Origin: an uncultured bacterium
GTDB lineage: Bacteria > Bacillota > Clostridia > Lachnospirales > Lachnospiraceae
Direction of reading: 5' to 3'
DNA: 64,000 nucleotides
Assembly: GCA_947243845.1 (NCBI GenBank)
Contig: CAMXIF010000009.1
Coordinates: 49,753 to 113,752 of the forward strand
The notes beneath the pieces are model-generated. The model saw only the letters and a program-made list of their open reading frames with translations. It was not told where the DNA came from and searched no databases. Positions 35,725-44,469 of the stretch are shown piece after piece. A program made the translations under genes and the position numbers. Positions within the stretch are counted from its first letter, which is position 1. Every line of letters starts with the position of its first letter.

Positions 35725-37551
35725 TTATTCCACAGTGACTGATTTTGCCAGATTTCTCGGCTTATCCACATCACAGCCTTTGCCGACAGCCACATAATAC
35801 CCGAACAACTGAAGCGGAATGATGGCCAGAGAATTGGCAAAATAAGGATTGGTCTCCGGAATATAGATCACATAGTCGGCCGCCTTTTCGATCGCCTTAT
35901 TCTCCTCACAGGTCACCGCCAGCAGGAATGCACCTCTGGCTTTCACTTCCACCATGTTACTGATGGTCTTGGCATAAAGTTCCGGCTGGGTGGAAACCGC
36001 CGCCACCAACGTCCCCTCTTCAATCAGGGAGATGGTTCCATGTTTTAACTCTCCCGCCGCATAAGCCTCGGAATGGATATAAGAAATCTCCTTCAATTTC
36101 AAAGATCCCTCCAGAGAAATCGCATAGTCGATTCCCCTGCCGATAAAGAATACGTCCTTCGCACCTATATAACGATTGGCAAAACGCTGTATTTTATTCT
36201 TATTATTCAACAGAAGTTCAATCTGATCCGGCAGGCATCTTAAGTCTGCGATAATGCTGGCATATGCCTTATCATCAATCTTGCCCCGCACTCTGCCCAG
36301 TTTGATCGCCAGCAGATAGAGCGCAATCAGCTGCGCACTGTATGCCTTCGTGGTGGCCACCGCAATCTCCGGGCCTGCCCAGGTGTACATGACATTGTCC
36401 GCTTCTCTGGCAATGGAACTGCCCACCACATTGACGATGCCGAGCACTTGAAAGCCCCTCGCCTTAGCCTCCCGAAGCGCCGCCAGGGTATCCGCCGTCT
36501 CACCGGACTGGCTGATAACAATCACCATGCCCCCCTCTTCCAGAATGGGGTTGCGATAACGGAACTCCGATGCCAGATCCACCTCCACCGGCACCCTGGC
36601 AAATCCCTCTATCACATATTTACCCGTCACACCCGCATGGTAGGCGGAGCCGCAGGCCACAATATGAATCTTATTGATCGCCCGCAGTTGATCATCGGTC
36701 ATATTCAGTTCCTCAATCACAATATCATTGTCTTTCAGCCGGGGCATCAGGGTGTCCGTCACGGTCTTTGGCTGTTCATACATTTCTTTTAACATGAAAT
36801 GCTCATAACCGCCCTTTTCCGCAGCGCTGGCATCCCACTCAATGGTGACGGGCTCTTTCTCCGTCTCCTCCTCATCCACCGTATAAAAGTGCATGTGATC
36901 CGCACGCAGACGCACTACCTCCTGATTATCCACATAATATACTTTTCTGGTATATTTGAGGATGGCAGGTACGTCCGAAGCAATAAAACAGCCGTCCTGA
37001 TTCTGTCCCACGATCAGAGGGGAGTCCTTTCTGGCCGCAAAGATCTGATCCGGACAGTCCGCAAAAAGAATACCCAGAGCATAAGACCCTTCCACGCGGT
37101 GAAGTACCTTGGTAATCGTCTCCAGGGGATTGCCTTTATAATAATAGTCCAGCAGATGGGCCAACACCTCCGTGTCCGTCTCCGATACGAATTTATAACC
37201 TCTGTCCGTTAACATTTTACGAAGCTGTATATAATTCTCGATGATGCCGTTATGTACCACGGTGATGGTCTCATCCGCATTAAAATGGGGATGTGCATTG
37301 GTGTTGCTGGGTACGCCGTGGGTCGCCCAGCGGGTATGTCCGATGCCGCAGACTCCTGGCATGGTCTCTCCCCCATGTGTCATATTTTCAAGTACTTTCA
37401 GACGTCCAACCGACTTTGTAATGTTAATCTTTCCATCATCATAGATTGCCATCCCCGCCGAATCGTATCCACGGTACTCTAACTTGGACAATCCATCCAG
37501 TATAATGGGCGCTGCCTGCTTGGTTCCAATATAACCTACGATTCCACACAT
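35725..37551 (-). CDS. glmS: Glutamine-fructose-6-phosphate aminotransferase (isomerising)
   Basis: 608 residues, the standard length. Makes glucosamine-6-phosphate from fructose-6-phosphate and glutamine, the first step to UDP-GlcNAc. The N-terminal glutaminase starts MCGIVGYIGTKQAA with the catalytic Cys2 and has GIGHTRWATHG. Two SIS domains follow (VACGSAYHAG, SQSGETADTLAALREA) and the tail ends PRNLAKSVTVE. AGGAGG precedes the ATG. Only 69 bases separate it from the upstream glycosyltransferase, too short for a glmS ribozyme. It provides precursor for the wall polysaccharides made by the neighbouring cluster. Confidence 0.97.
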   Translation of the reverse strand: MCGIVGYIGTKQAAPIILDGLSKLEYRGYDSAGMAIYDDGKINITKSVGRLKVLENMTHGGETMPGVCGIGHTRWATHGVPSNTNAHPHFNADETITVVHNGIIENYIQLRKMLTDRGYKFVSETDTEVLAHLLDYYYKGNPLETITKVLHRVEGSYALGILFADCPDQIFAARKDSPLIVGQNQDGCFIASDVPAILKYTRKVYYVDNQEVVRLRADHMHFYTVDEEETEKEPVTIEWDASAAEKGGYEHFMLKEMYEQPKTVTDTLMPRLKDNDIVIEELNMTDDQLRAINKIHIVACGSAYHAGVTGKYVIEGFARVPVEVDLASEFRYRNPILEEGGMVIVISQSGETADTLAALREAKARGFQVLGIVNVVGSSIAREADNVMYTWAGPEIAVATTKAYSAQLIALYLLAIKLGRVRGKIDDKAYASIIADLRCLPDQIELLLNNKNKIQRFANRYIGAKDVFFIGRGIDYAISLEGSLKLKEISYIHSEAYAAGELKHGTISLIEEGTLVAAVSTQPELYAKTISNMVEVKARGAFLLAVTCEENKAIEKAADYVIYIPETNPYFANSLAIIPLQLFGYYVAVGKGCDVDKPRNLAKSVTVE

Positions 37552-37620
37552 GTTTATGTCCTCCTGCTTCCTATCCCTCTGTCTCTATTGCCACCTGTCC
37601 CAGAGCCGCCTTGTATACCC

Positions 37621-38550
37621 TCAATGCAGCCAGTATTCTTTGTTGGATGACATTGCCACCACAAGGCGCCTGGGCAGTCTGCGGTAATTTCGGCCCAAAA
37701 GATACCCCGCATACTTACACGCACTCTGACACAGCACATGGGGAATCCTTCTTCTTAATTTCTTCTTCTTCAAATGAGCCGCAAGTCCTCTCACCATACG
37801 TATTCCCTCCGACTCCGAAGGGTATTTTTCAAACACTTCCAGATGTTCCGTCTGGGACACCCCCAGGTCAAAATTCCGGCGAAACTGCTGCTTATTGGTA
37901 TAATCATGGGAATGATAGACCTGCGCTTCGGCCGCATAGGCAATGATATATCCTGCCTCTACCGCCTTGGCCGCATAGAGCATATCCTCATTAAATATCG
38001 TATGTTTTACAAAACCGCCCAGGCTGTCAAAAATCTTCCTGTCATATGCGGCACAGACATTGGAGCAGAAAAAAGTCTTGATGCCCAGTTCTGGCAGCTG
38101 GCTCTTATCTTTCATTCTGGATTCAGGCGGATAATTAAAGTTTCTCGTATACCGCTCCTCCTCACTGCTGTTCTCATCCGCCAGTTGTCTGGCATAGGAC
38201 ACCGCCACATTCTCCTGATGCAGTTTCTCAAGCAGCCGCTCCACCACATATTCATCGGCCGGCACCGCATCCTGCGTCATCATGATAAAATAATCAGCAT
38301 CCGAATGTCTGACGCCCTGATTTCTAGTACGGCCATGGTCATATTCTCTTTTCGACAGATGCCTCACTACTATATTATGATGTTCTTTTGAAAAAGAAGT
38401 ACCATAGACCAGTCTGTCAAAATATTTCTGCTCCGTGTTCATGACGATGATCCGGTTGATTGGTACGCTCTGATGTTCCAGTTTATCAATCAGCCTCAGA
38501 AACTTCTGGTCAGGCTTATAGGTGGGAATAATAATGTCTACCCGATCCAC
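37621..38550 (-). CDS. GT2 family glycosyltransferase (rhamnosyltransferase-like)
   Basis: About 309 residues with a GT-A fold. The start VDRVDIIIPTYKPDQKFLRL is followed by the nucleotide-binding region, MTQDAVPADEYVVERLL (DxD-like position), SNVCAAYDRKIFDSLGG and NEDMLYAAKAVEAGY, a layout close to rhamnosyltransferases. It probably adds a sugar to the lipid-linked surface polysaccharide on the cytoplasmic side. GGAGG is seven bases before the GTG at 38550; the ATG at 38565 has no clear site. Own transcription after the LCP terminator, or read-through, is unclear. Confidence 0.85.
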   Translation of the reverse strand: MDRVDIIIPTYKPDQKFLRLIDKLEHQSVPINRIIVMNTEQKYFDRLVYGTSFSKEHHNIVVRHLSKREYDHGRTRNQGVRHSDADYFIMMTQDAVPADEYVVERLLEKLHQENVAVSYARQLADENSSEEERYTRNFNYPPESRMKDKSQLPELGIKTFFCSNVCAAYDRKIFDSLGGFVKHTIFNEDMLYAAKAVEAGYIIAYAAEAQVYHSHDYTNKQQFRRNFDLGVSQTEHLEVFEKYPSESEGIRMVRGLAAHLKKKKLRRRIPHVLCQSACKYAGYLLGRNYRRLPRRLVVAMSSNKEYWLH

Positions 38551-38590
38551 GCGTTTTCCCTCCATCCGCTTTTTATGCTATAGAAAAAAA

Positions 38591-38646
38591 CTCCGCTTAT
38601 TCCGAGTTTGCGAAGCAAATCTCGCAATCGAGCTTTGCTCGATTTT
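38591..38646 (+). repeat. Palindromic element, copy F, with intact second hairpin
   Basis: CTCCGCTTATTCCGAGTTTG continues with CGAAGCAAATCTCGC, followed by ATCGAGC-TTT-GCTCGAT and a T-run. This copy shows both hairpins fully; the second could act as a terminator on the plus strand. Confidence 0.8.
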
Positions 38647-38653
38647 TTACGGG

Positions 38654-38680
38654 AAAAAGGGGCTTGCCATACAAGCCCCT
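38654..38680 (-). terminator. Terminator of the LCP-family gene
   Basis: 9-bp perfect stem AGGGGCTTG / CAAGCCCCT, loop of 5, then TTTTT on the minus strand, seven bases after the LCP stop. Confidence 0.92.
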
Positions 38681-38686
38681 CTGCTC

Positions 38687-39889
38687 TTATTCTTTCTTCA
38701 AATATCCGTTTGTATCTTCATATATCTTCTGACTGCATTTCTTAACTGTCTCTGATGGTTCATAATCCGTAGCGCCAAATAGGAACTCGTGCAGCCATCT
38801 GACGTTGTCCTCCAGACTGAGTGGTATGACACAGGATCCTTTGGATCCGATGGTTCCTGTGGTACGGTTGGACTCCTGTGGGAAGCCTGCGTGATCGGAA
38901 ATGTAATAAGTACCTACATCACCCAGCATATCTATAATCTCTGACAGATCCAAAGATGTATATACCTCACTGAACACAGAATCCGCGGTACTTGTCAATT
39001 GTGTCAGCGATGCCTGCTTGGCCTGATCCGCCACTGCCATGAGCACCTCTCTCTGTCTCTCAGCACGTTTAAAGTCATCACCCGCCGTATAACGGATACG
39101 GCAGTAACCTGTGGCCTGTAAACCATCTAACAGCTGACGCCCCGTCTGCTCTACCGGTGTATAGGATCTCTTCAAGTCCTCCGCAATACAGAGCTGATAA
39201 TTGTTCAGGTGGCTGATCTCCGAACTGTCCACATCGATATATACACCGCCCAGCGCATCAATAGTATCCGTCAGCCCCGCAAAACCTACGGTGACAAAAT
39301 CCGTAATATTCATATCCAGGTTCATGTTGAGCATATTGATCGCCTGTTCAGGACCGCCCTTTGCGTAAGCCGCATTACATTTATTATAAGAATCATTGCT
39401 CAGATTCAGATACGTATCACGGTACACGGAAACCAGCTTACATTCTCCCGTATCCTGATTGATGGAGGCGATCATGATCGTATCGCTTCGCGTATTCTTG
39501 GTCAAGGCGCCCGTGGTGGAATCCACGCCGAAGAGGGCAATGTTCCGATAGCCCTTCATGGTCGTTTCCTGAGCCTGTTCCACGGTATCATTGATGATGA
39601 TCTTCTCATCGTTAAGTTCTACTTTACCGCTTCCGGTTCCTTTCATAACACCGTAAAGGACAACTACCGCTACCACCAGAATAATAATCTCAATGATAAA
39701 AATAATGATTCGTCTGCGCTGTTTCTTTGCCTGCTGCTTCTTACTCTTCCCCGATGATTTCTTGCCAGAGGACTTCTTCCCCGATCCGGTGGACTTCCTG
39801 CCGGAAGACTTAGAACCGCCTTTGGAAGAAGACTTTTTTCTGGGCCTGTAATCATCCTCATCGTACTCATCTTCGTAATGTTTAGCCAT
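38687..39889 (-). CDS. LytR-CpsA-Psr (LCP) family cell wall polymer ligase
   Basis: 400 residues. A Tyr/Glu/Asp-rich start (AKHYEDEYDEDDYRP), a Lys/Ser-rich basic segment (about 20-60), one membrane helix (RRRIIIFIIEIIILVVAVVV) and the extracellular LCP domain. Family features seen: RNIALFGVDSTTG, NTRSDTIMIASI, LVSVYRDTYLNL, NAAYAKGGPEQAI and RIRYTAGDDFKRAERQREVL. It transfers lipid-linked polysaccharide to peptidoglycan, which fits the polysaccharide cluster to its right. GGGAG precedes the ATG at 39889; the 39916 start is less likely. Confidence 0.93.
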   Translation of the reverse strand: MAKHYEDEYDEDDYRPRKKSSSKGGSKSSGRKSTGSGKKSSGKKSSGKSKKQQAKKQRRRIIIFIIEIIILVVAVVVLYGVMKGTGSGKVELNDEKIIINDTVEQAQETTMKGYRNIALFGVDSTTGALTKNTRSDTIMIASINQDTGECKLVSVYRDTYLNLSNDSYNKCNAAYAKGGPEQAINMLNMNLDMNITDFVTVGFAGLTDTIDALGGVYIDVDSSEISHLNNYQLCIAEDLKRSYTPVEQTGRQLLDGLQATGYCRIRYTAGDDFKRAERQREVLMAVADQAKQASLTQLTSTADSVFSEVYTSLDLSEIIDMLGDVGTYYISDHAGFPQESNRTTGTIGSKGSCVIPLSLEDNVRWLHEFLFGATDYEPSETVKKCSQKIYEDTNGYLKKE

Positions 39890-39992
39890 ATTCCGTACTC
39901 CCTTGATTCCCAACAAAATTTACAATAAATTCCGTTTCCTATTTTGTCACATTTTGGCCAAAAAGGCAAGCTTTTGTGTCTATTCTTATAAG

Positions 39993-40020
39993 ATTATACT
40001 ACATCTTGGTATAATTGCAA
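39993..40020 (-). promoter_or_regulatory. Promoter of the LCP-family gene
   Basis: On the minus strand: TTGCAA (40020-40015), 16 bases, TATAAT (39998-39993). A 12-bp palindrome TTTTGGCCAAAA (39952-39963) lies in the leader. Confidence 0.75.
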
Positions 40021-40087
40021 TATAATTATGCCGCTTTGGCAATTCTTCCGAATTTCTTAAGAATTAACATTTTGTCTTATTATATCC

Positions 40088-41497
40088 TCAATAAGCGTTT
40101 TTATTGATGAATCCTTTGAAAATCGTGAGGAACATAATCTTGATATCAAAAGAGATCGTCCAGTTTTCAATGTAGAAAATATCATGTTCAATTCTTCGTT
40201 TTATCGATGTATCCCCGCGATAGCCGTTGATCTGAGCCCACCCCGTCAGTCCGGGCCTTACTTGGTGTTTCACCATATAACGAGGGATTTCTTCCTTAAA
40301 CTGTTCCACAAACTGCGGCCGCTCCGGCCTCGGTCCCACCACACTCATATCCCCTTTTATAATGTTGAAAAGCTGCGGCAGTTCATCAATGCTCGTCCGT
40401 CTTAAGAATTTACCAACCTTTGTCACCCTTGGATCGTCCTTTTTCGTCCAGCCTTTTTCCTCCTGGGAAGGTTTTTGCACTTCCATGGTACGGAATTTAT
40501 ACATCCTGAACGGCTTGTTATGCAGCCCGATCCGCTCTTGCTTGAATATTACAGGCCCCCTGGATGTACATCTGATCGCTATGGCGGCTATCAGCATGAT
40601 CGGCAGGGACACCACCAGCCCCACCAGCCCCACCAGAATATCCATCACACGCTTAGCGCACCAGTTGAGCGTATTCGTAAGCGGCACATAACGGATATTG
40701 ATTACCGGAAGCCCCATCAGATCCTCCGTGTAGGGCCTGCTTGGGAAGAGACTGTTATAGTCCGGAATAAATTTCGTGTGCACCCCGGATTTTTCACACA
40801 AATCCACAATATGTTCCAGATTATCATAATCTTTCAAAGAGAGCGTAATCGCAATCTCGTCCAGCTTATTCTGCGGCAGGATATAGAGCAGGTTCTCAAT
40901 GCGGCCCACTACCTTAACACCTTTATAAACAGTACCGCTGGGCACCATATCATCCAAAATCCCCCGTACCACATATCCCCATTGGGGATTGGCATTAATA
41001 CGCTTAATGTATTCCTCCGCCGCACGGGAATATCCCACCAGCAGAATATATTTCAGATTGTAACCTTTTTCGCGGAAATACTGCAGAAGCATGCGGATGA
41101 GAGATCGTCCCAGCGTGGTCAGAACAATATTGATCCCATAGAACATTGCCATCATGGAACGGGAAAAGTGAATCTGTGAGATCAGATACCAGCCCGCCAT
41201 CAACAGGACCATCCCTACGGTATTGGCCTGGAAAATATTGATGATTTCATATTTATGAGCCGTTGCTCTCTTGGGTGTATACAGATTAAAGGAATAATAC
41301 AGAATCAGATAACCGGGCACAATCACGTACAACATCTCAAAATAGGTCCGCACGTCAAGAGCACCGACACTGGGATCGGTGTATGAAAAAGGACTGGCAA
41401 ATTTTAAATACCAGGCTAACGTATAGGATACCGCCACGATCACAGCATCCAGCACAACGTGCAGTCTGTTAAAATATTTCTGGTTATCTTTAATCAT
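40088..41497 (-). CDS. Undecaprenyl-phosphate hexose-1-phosphate transferase (WbaP/CpsE family)
   Basis: About 469 residues. Starts polysaccharide synthesis by moving a sugar-1-phosphate (often glucose or galactose) to undecaprenyl phosphate. Four N-terminal membrane segments, a CoA-binding-like domain (LLVGYSRAAEEYIKRINAN), a further membrane segment (VMDILVGLVGLVVSLPIMLI) and the catalytic bacterial sugar transferase domain: GPVIFKQERIGLHNKPF, YKFRTM, RRTSIDELPQLFNI and GDMSVVGPRPERP. GAGAGG precedes the ATG at 41497; GTG 41512 is an alternative. Confidence 0.93.
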   Translation of the reverse strand: MIKDNQKYFNRLHVVLDAVIVAVSYTLAWYLKFASPFSYTDPSVGALDVRTYFEMLYVIVPGYLILYYSFNLYTPKRATAHKYEIINIFQANTVGMVLLMAGWYLISQIHFSRSMMAMFYGINIVLTTLGRSLIRMLLQYFREKGYNLKYILLVGYSRAAEEYIKRINANPQWGYVVRGILDDMVPSGTVYKGVKVVGRIENLLYILPQNKLDEIAITLSLKDYDNLEHIVDLCEKSGVHTKFIPDYNSLFPSRPYTEDLMGLPVINIRYVPLTNTLNWCAKRVMDILVGLVGLVVSLPIMLIAAIAIRCTSRGPVIFKQERIGLHNKPFRMYKFRTMEVQKPSQEEKGWTKKDDPRVTKVGKFLRRTSIDELPQLFNIIKGDMSVVGPRPERPQFVEQFKEEIPRYMVKHQVRPGLTGWAQINGYRGDTSIKRRIEHDIFYIENWTISFDIKIMFLTIFKGFINKNAY

Positions 41498-41539
41498 ATG
41501 CAAGCCTCTCACGGAGGTATGGTAAGCAATTTTCCTTTT

Positions 41540-41568
41540 ATTTTACAATATATGCATTAAAAACACAA
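41540..41568 (-). promoter_or_regulatory. Candidate promoter of the priming transferase gene
   Basis: On the minus strand: TTGTGT (41568-41563), 17 bases, TAAAAT (41545-41540). Confidence 0.55.
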
Positions 41569-41701
41569 CCGTGGATTATAGCTGCAATTTTTCGGCAGCA
41601 AATCATACGCCATTATATATTTTGTGAAGGCCCAAATAGAATATGTATCAAAAACATACGAACAAAAACTTTACTCCCCAAAGCAGTCAAACATATGCTT
41701 T

Positions 41702-42724
41702 TCAATATACAGCACGAAGAATCATGTTACGCCACAACTCCCATTGTATCCTGACATAAGCTGGCAGATTCTCAAGTTTAAAACGCACCTTACAGGCTTT
41801 TCCTTCTGCAGACAGACACAGCCGAAATCCTTTGAGCAATCCCTTTACATACACACCGCCCAGTCCTTTGCGAATAAAAAAGAAAGTTTTCACAAAATAT
41901 CCGACCAGCAAAAATGGCATATTCAATACAATCTGCAAACATGGCATATTTTTGTAAATGAGATAAATACTGTTCCGGGCTGAAAGATCCACCTTGAACG
42001 CATTATGCCGAGAACCGGAAGAAGCGCTTCCCGCATGATAGACCTGTGCTCTGGGGATATAGAGATTCCGGTATCCCGCTATCCTGGCCCGATATCCAAT
42101 ATCCATATCTTCCAGATAGGCAAAATGGTTTTCATCCAAAAGCCCTATCCTGGATAATATCGCCCGGCGATAGATACAGGCACCCCCACAGGACGCAAAA
42201 ATATCTCTTTGCCGCTGATACGCCTCCCTGTCCTTATCCTTACCAGCCGCAAAGGCCCAGCCGAGTGCACAGTAATAATCCCCGGCATCATCTATCAAGT
42301 GGGGCTTCTTCAGATTAATCATCTGCGCTGCCCCTGAAAAGATCCTCTTATCCTGTTGCAGCGGCTCCTCCAAGGCACGCACAAACCCCCGCCTGACCAC
42401 AGTGTCATTGTTTAATAAAATAACATATGTTGTTCTACTTTCTGTAATCCCCAGGTTTACCGCTTTGCAAAAGCCCTGGTTATCCTCCAGCGCAATTACC
42501 TTCACAGACGGGAACTTTTCTTCCACCAGTTCCCTGCTGCCATCCGTAGAGCCATTGTCTACCACAATCACTCTGGCTGGTTCCGCCTCCAAGGATTTCA
42601 GGCAATTCTCAATGTATTCTATCCCATTATAATTGGGAATGATGATCGTGGAGCGAACTTCTCCACCGCTTTCCTGCCTGTCATGATGCGGTTCCTTCCC
42701 TGTCGTTTTGACTTTTTTCATCAT
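41702..42724 (-). CDS. GT2 family glycosyltransferase
   Basis: 340 residues. GT-A start STIIIPNYNGIEYIENCL, VVDNGSTDGSRELVEE, then the donor-site NND in VILLNNDTVVRRGF, an acceptor-region FASCGGACIYRR and LEDMDIGYRARIAGY (catalytic ED). C-terminal hydrophobic stretch LPFLLVGYFVKTFFF-like near 270-290 may touch the membrane. Typical of rhamnosyl- or galactofuranosyltransferases of surface polysaccharides. ATG pair at 42724/42721. Confidence 0.88.
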   Translation of the reverse strand: MMKKVKTTGKEPHHDRQESGGEVRSTIIIPNYNGIEYIENCLKSLEAEPARVIVVDNGSTDGSRELVEEKFPSVKVIALEDNQGFCKAVNLGITESRTTYVILLNNDTVVRRGFVRALEEPLQQDKRIFSGAAQMINLKKPHLIDDAGDYYCALGWAFAAGKDKDREAYQRQRDIFASCGGACIYRRAILSRIGLLDENHFAYLEDMDIGYRARIAGYRNLYIPRAQVYHAGSASSGSRHNAFKVDLSARNSIYLIYKNMPCLQIVLNMPFLLVGYFVKTFFFIRKGLGGVYVKGLLKGFRLCLSAEGKACKVRFKLENLPAYVRIQWELWRNMILRAVY

Positions 42725-42856
42725 ATTTCCCCGTCTCTGACTTCCTTATTACTGCCAACATCCTTTATCCGTTAATTTTGTCATCCATGTCTTATGGCTT
42801 TATTATTTTCGTATTCTATTTCCCTATTCTATTTCCTTGTTCTCTATAGTAATCTT

Positions 42857-42985
42857 ATCTGTAGTCTTTCTATTATAATAAATCTGTAGTTTTTCTGTAT
42901 ATAATATAAATCTGTAGTTTTTCTATTATTATAATGTTCTTATCTGTAGCTTTTCTATAGTGTTCTTATCTGTAGTTTTTATAGT
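42857..42985. repeat. Five spaced copies of an ATCTGTAGTTTTTCTAT-type repeat
   Basis: ATCTGTAG occurs at about 42857, 42882, 42910, 42942 and 42968, each followed by a T-rich tract. Spacing is 25, 28, 32 and 26 bases. The array runs into the end of the neighbouring GT2 gene (42979). The rest of the AT-rich gap 42725-42978 shows nothing else. Confidence 0.8.
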
Positions 42986-44400
42986 CTGATTGTAATTTCC
43001 GGATCCCACACAGCCAGATACCCCTCATTGCGCACAGCCTGTCCAAAAACCAGGCTCAGCTTCCGATAACCGGCTTCATCACAGTTAAGCCCCGCCACAT
43101 TGGCAATAATCATATCTTTTTTCCCATGTCTTGTCTTAACCTGCACCACTCTCTCCCTGTAGGGTATCCCCAGAATCTGTATAAAGACCGGCTGCAGTTC
43201 CTCCCGCACCCGCATACAGCGGACATCCACCGCCTCGCAGTCTTGTTTTAAGACCGCCCGGTGTGTACTGCCGCCGCTATAATGACTGTTTAATCCCTGG
43301 AACAGGCATCTACCCATCTCATCATAACCACCTGCATAAATACGGCCACAGGCATCCAGAATCCTGCCGCCAACAACGCCCACATCCGACCTGGCCGTCA
43401 GAATATCCGGTTCATAACAGATGTCATAGAATCCAAGATGCAGACTGTGCTCCACCTGCGCCGCAAAGCCCTGCCCTCTGCAGAAATCCTCCAAAGCCAT
43501 CCTGCCCGCCTCGTAAGCGTAGGTCTTGCTCTGTGTATTCAACGCTGTAGATTGGGCATGGGAACGCCAATGATAGAGTACTCTTGGAATATGAACAATC
43601 ACGCTGTCCATTCTACCTGAAAATCCCCTCTTTAATAAGTTATCCACAATCCGTAACACCAGATCGTAATCCTGTGCACCATCGTATTCTCCGCGCAGTT
43701 GCAATGTTTTCATGGTCTTTGCCTCTACCGCCATAAAATGACACACGTAATTATTTGATAGCATTAAATCCAGATTAAACTTTTGTTTTATATGAGGAGA
43801 GATAAATATCTTAGACGTTTCATCGTATTTATCTTCATCTGAATAAAGCAGGATAGGAGCACAACTCTGCATCCGACTCTCCTGTACGGCTACTGCCATA
43901 CAATATAAAGCATCGGGTGTTATGAAATCATCATGATCCAGAAGTGCAATATATTCTCCAGCCGCCAGTGCAATACCGGCATTGGTGTTTCCGGAAATTC
44001 CCAGATTCTTCGTAAGACGGCGGTACTTAATACGTATGTCTTTCGTCTCTTCCGTCACCTGACGCACCGTATTCTCCACCCGGTCACTCTCCGATGCATC
44101 CACAATGATCAGTTCCCACTTGCGATAACTTTGGGCTCGCACAGACGCAATCATCTCCCGCAAGTGAGTCTCTTCTGTCTCATAAGCCGGTGTTACAATG
44201 CTGAACAGGCAGGGATTGTTCTCCATCTCCCGCCGCTGTCTCATAAGCTTTTCTTCCATAGGAGCAATATAGCAGTAATTCGCCGTTCTCTCTTCCTCCA
44301 CACGCTCCTTCGCCGCATAGTATGCATGACTGATGCCATTCTTCTTAAGGTAATTTATGGTCTTTCTCACATTATCCATCTTCCAGATCCGATTGCCCAC
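42979..44400 (-). CDS. GT2 family glycosyltransferase
   Basis: About 473 residues. GT-A domain from about residue 65: FSIVTPAYETEETHLREMI, IIVDASESDRVENT, NLGISGNTNAGIALAAGEYI, ALLDHDDFITPDAL (DxD-type DHD), then the DED module LLYSDEDKYDETSKI and YVCHFMAVEAKTM, and the acceptor-region GAQDYDLVLRIVD and HIPRVLYHWRSHAQST. The C-terminal 100 residues resemble the start of a second GT2 domain without full motifs. GTG 44400 is seven bases from GGAGG; GTG 44406 is too close. Confidence 0.87.
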   Translation of the reverse strand: MGNRIWKMDNVRKTINYLKKNGISHAYYAAKERVEEERTANYCYIAPMEEKLMRQRREMENNPCLFSIVTPAYETEETHLREMIASVRAQSYRKWELIIVDASESDRVENTVRQVTEETKDIRIKYRRLTKNLGISGNTNAGIALAAGEYIALLDHDDFITPDALYCMAVAVQESRMQSCAPILLYSDEDKYDETSKIFISPHIKQKFNLDLMLSNNYVCHFMAVEAKTMKTLQLRGEYDGAQDYDLVLRIVDNLLKRGFSGRMDSVIVHIPRVLYHWRSHAQSTALNTQSKTYAYEAGRMALEDFCRGQGFAAQVEHSLHLGFYDICYEPDILTARSDVGVVGGRILDACGRIYAGGYDEMGRCLFQGLNSHYSGGSTHRAVLKQDCEAVDVRCMRVREELQPVFIQILGIPYRERVVQVKTRHGKKDMIIANVAGLNCDEAGYRKLSLVFGQAVRNEGYLAVWDPEITIRL

Positions 44401-44427
44401 TGCCACGCCTCCTGCTTACAAGGTGTA

Positions 44428-44462
44428 ATGAAATCGCCCTGCTCACCGCAGGGCGATTTCAT
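44428..44462 (-). terminator. Strong hairpin after phosphoglucomutase
   Basis: Perfect 14-bp stem ATGAAATCGCCCTG / CAGGGCGATTTCAT with a 7-base loop, just after the pgm stop. The T-run is poor on both strands, so attenuation or partial termination is possible. Confidence 0.65.
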
Positions 44463-44469
44463 GCTTTTC

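Noticed and set aside
37552..37620. Possible glmS ribozyme upstream of glmS
   Set aside because: Only 69 bases separate the genes, and no ribozyme-like fold or core sequence is visible; the ribozyme needs about 150 bases.
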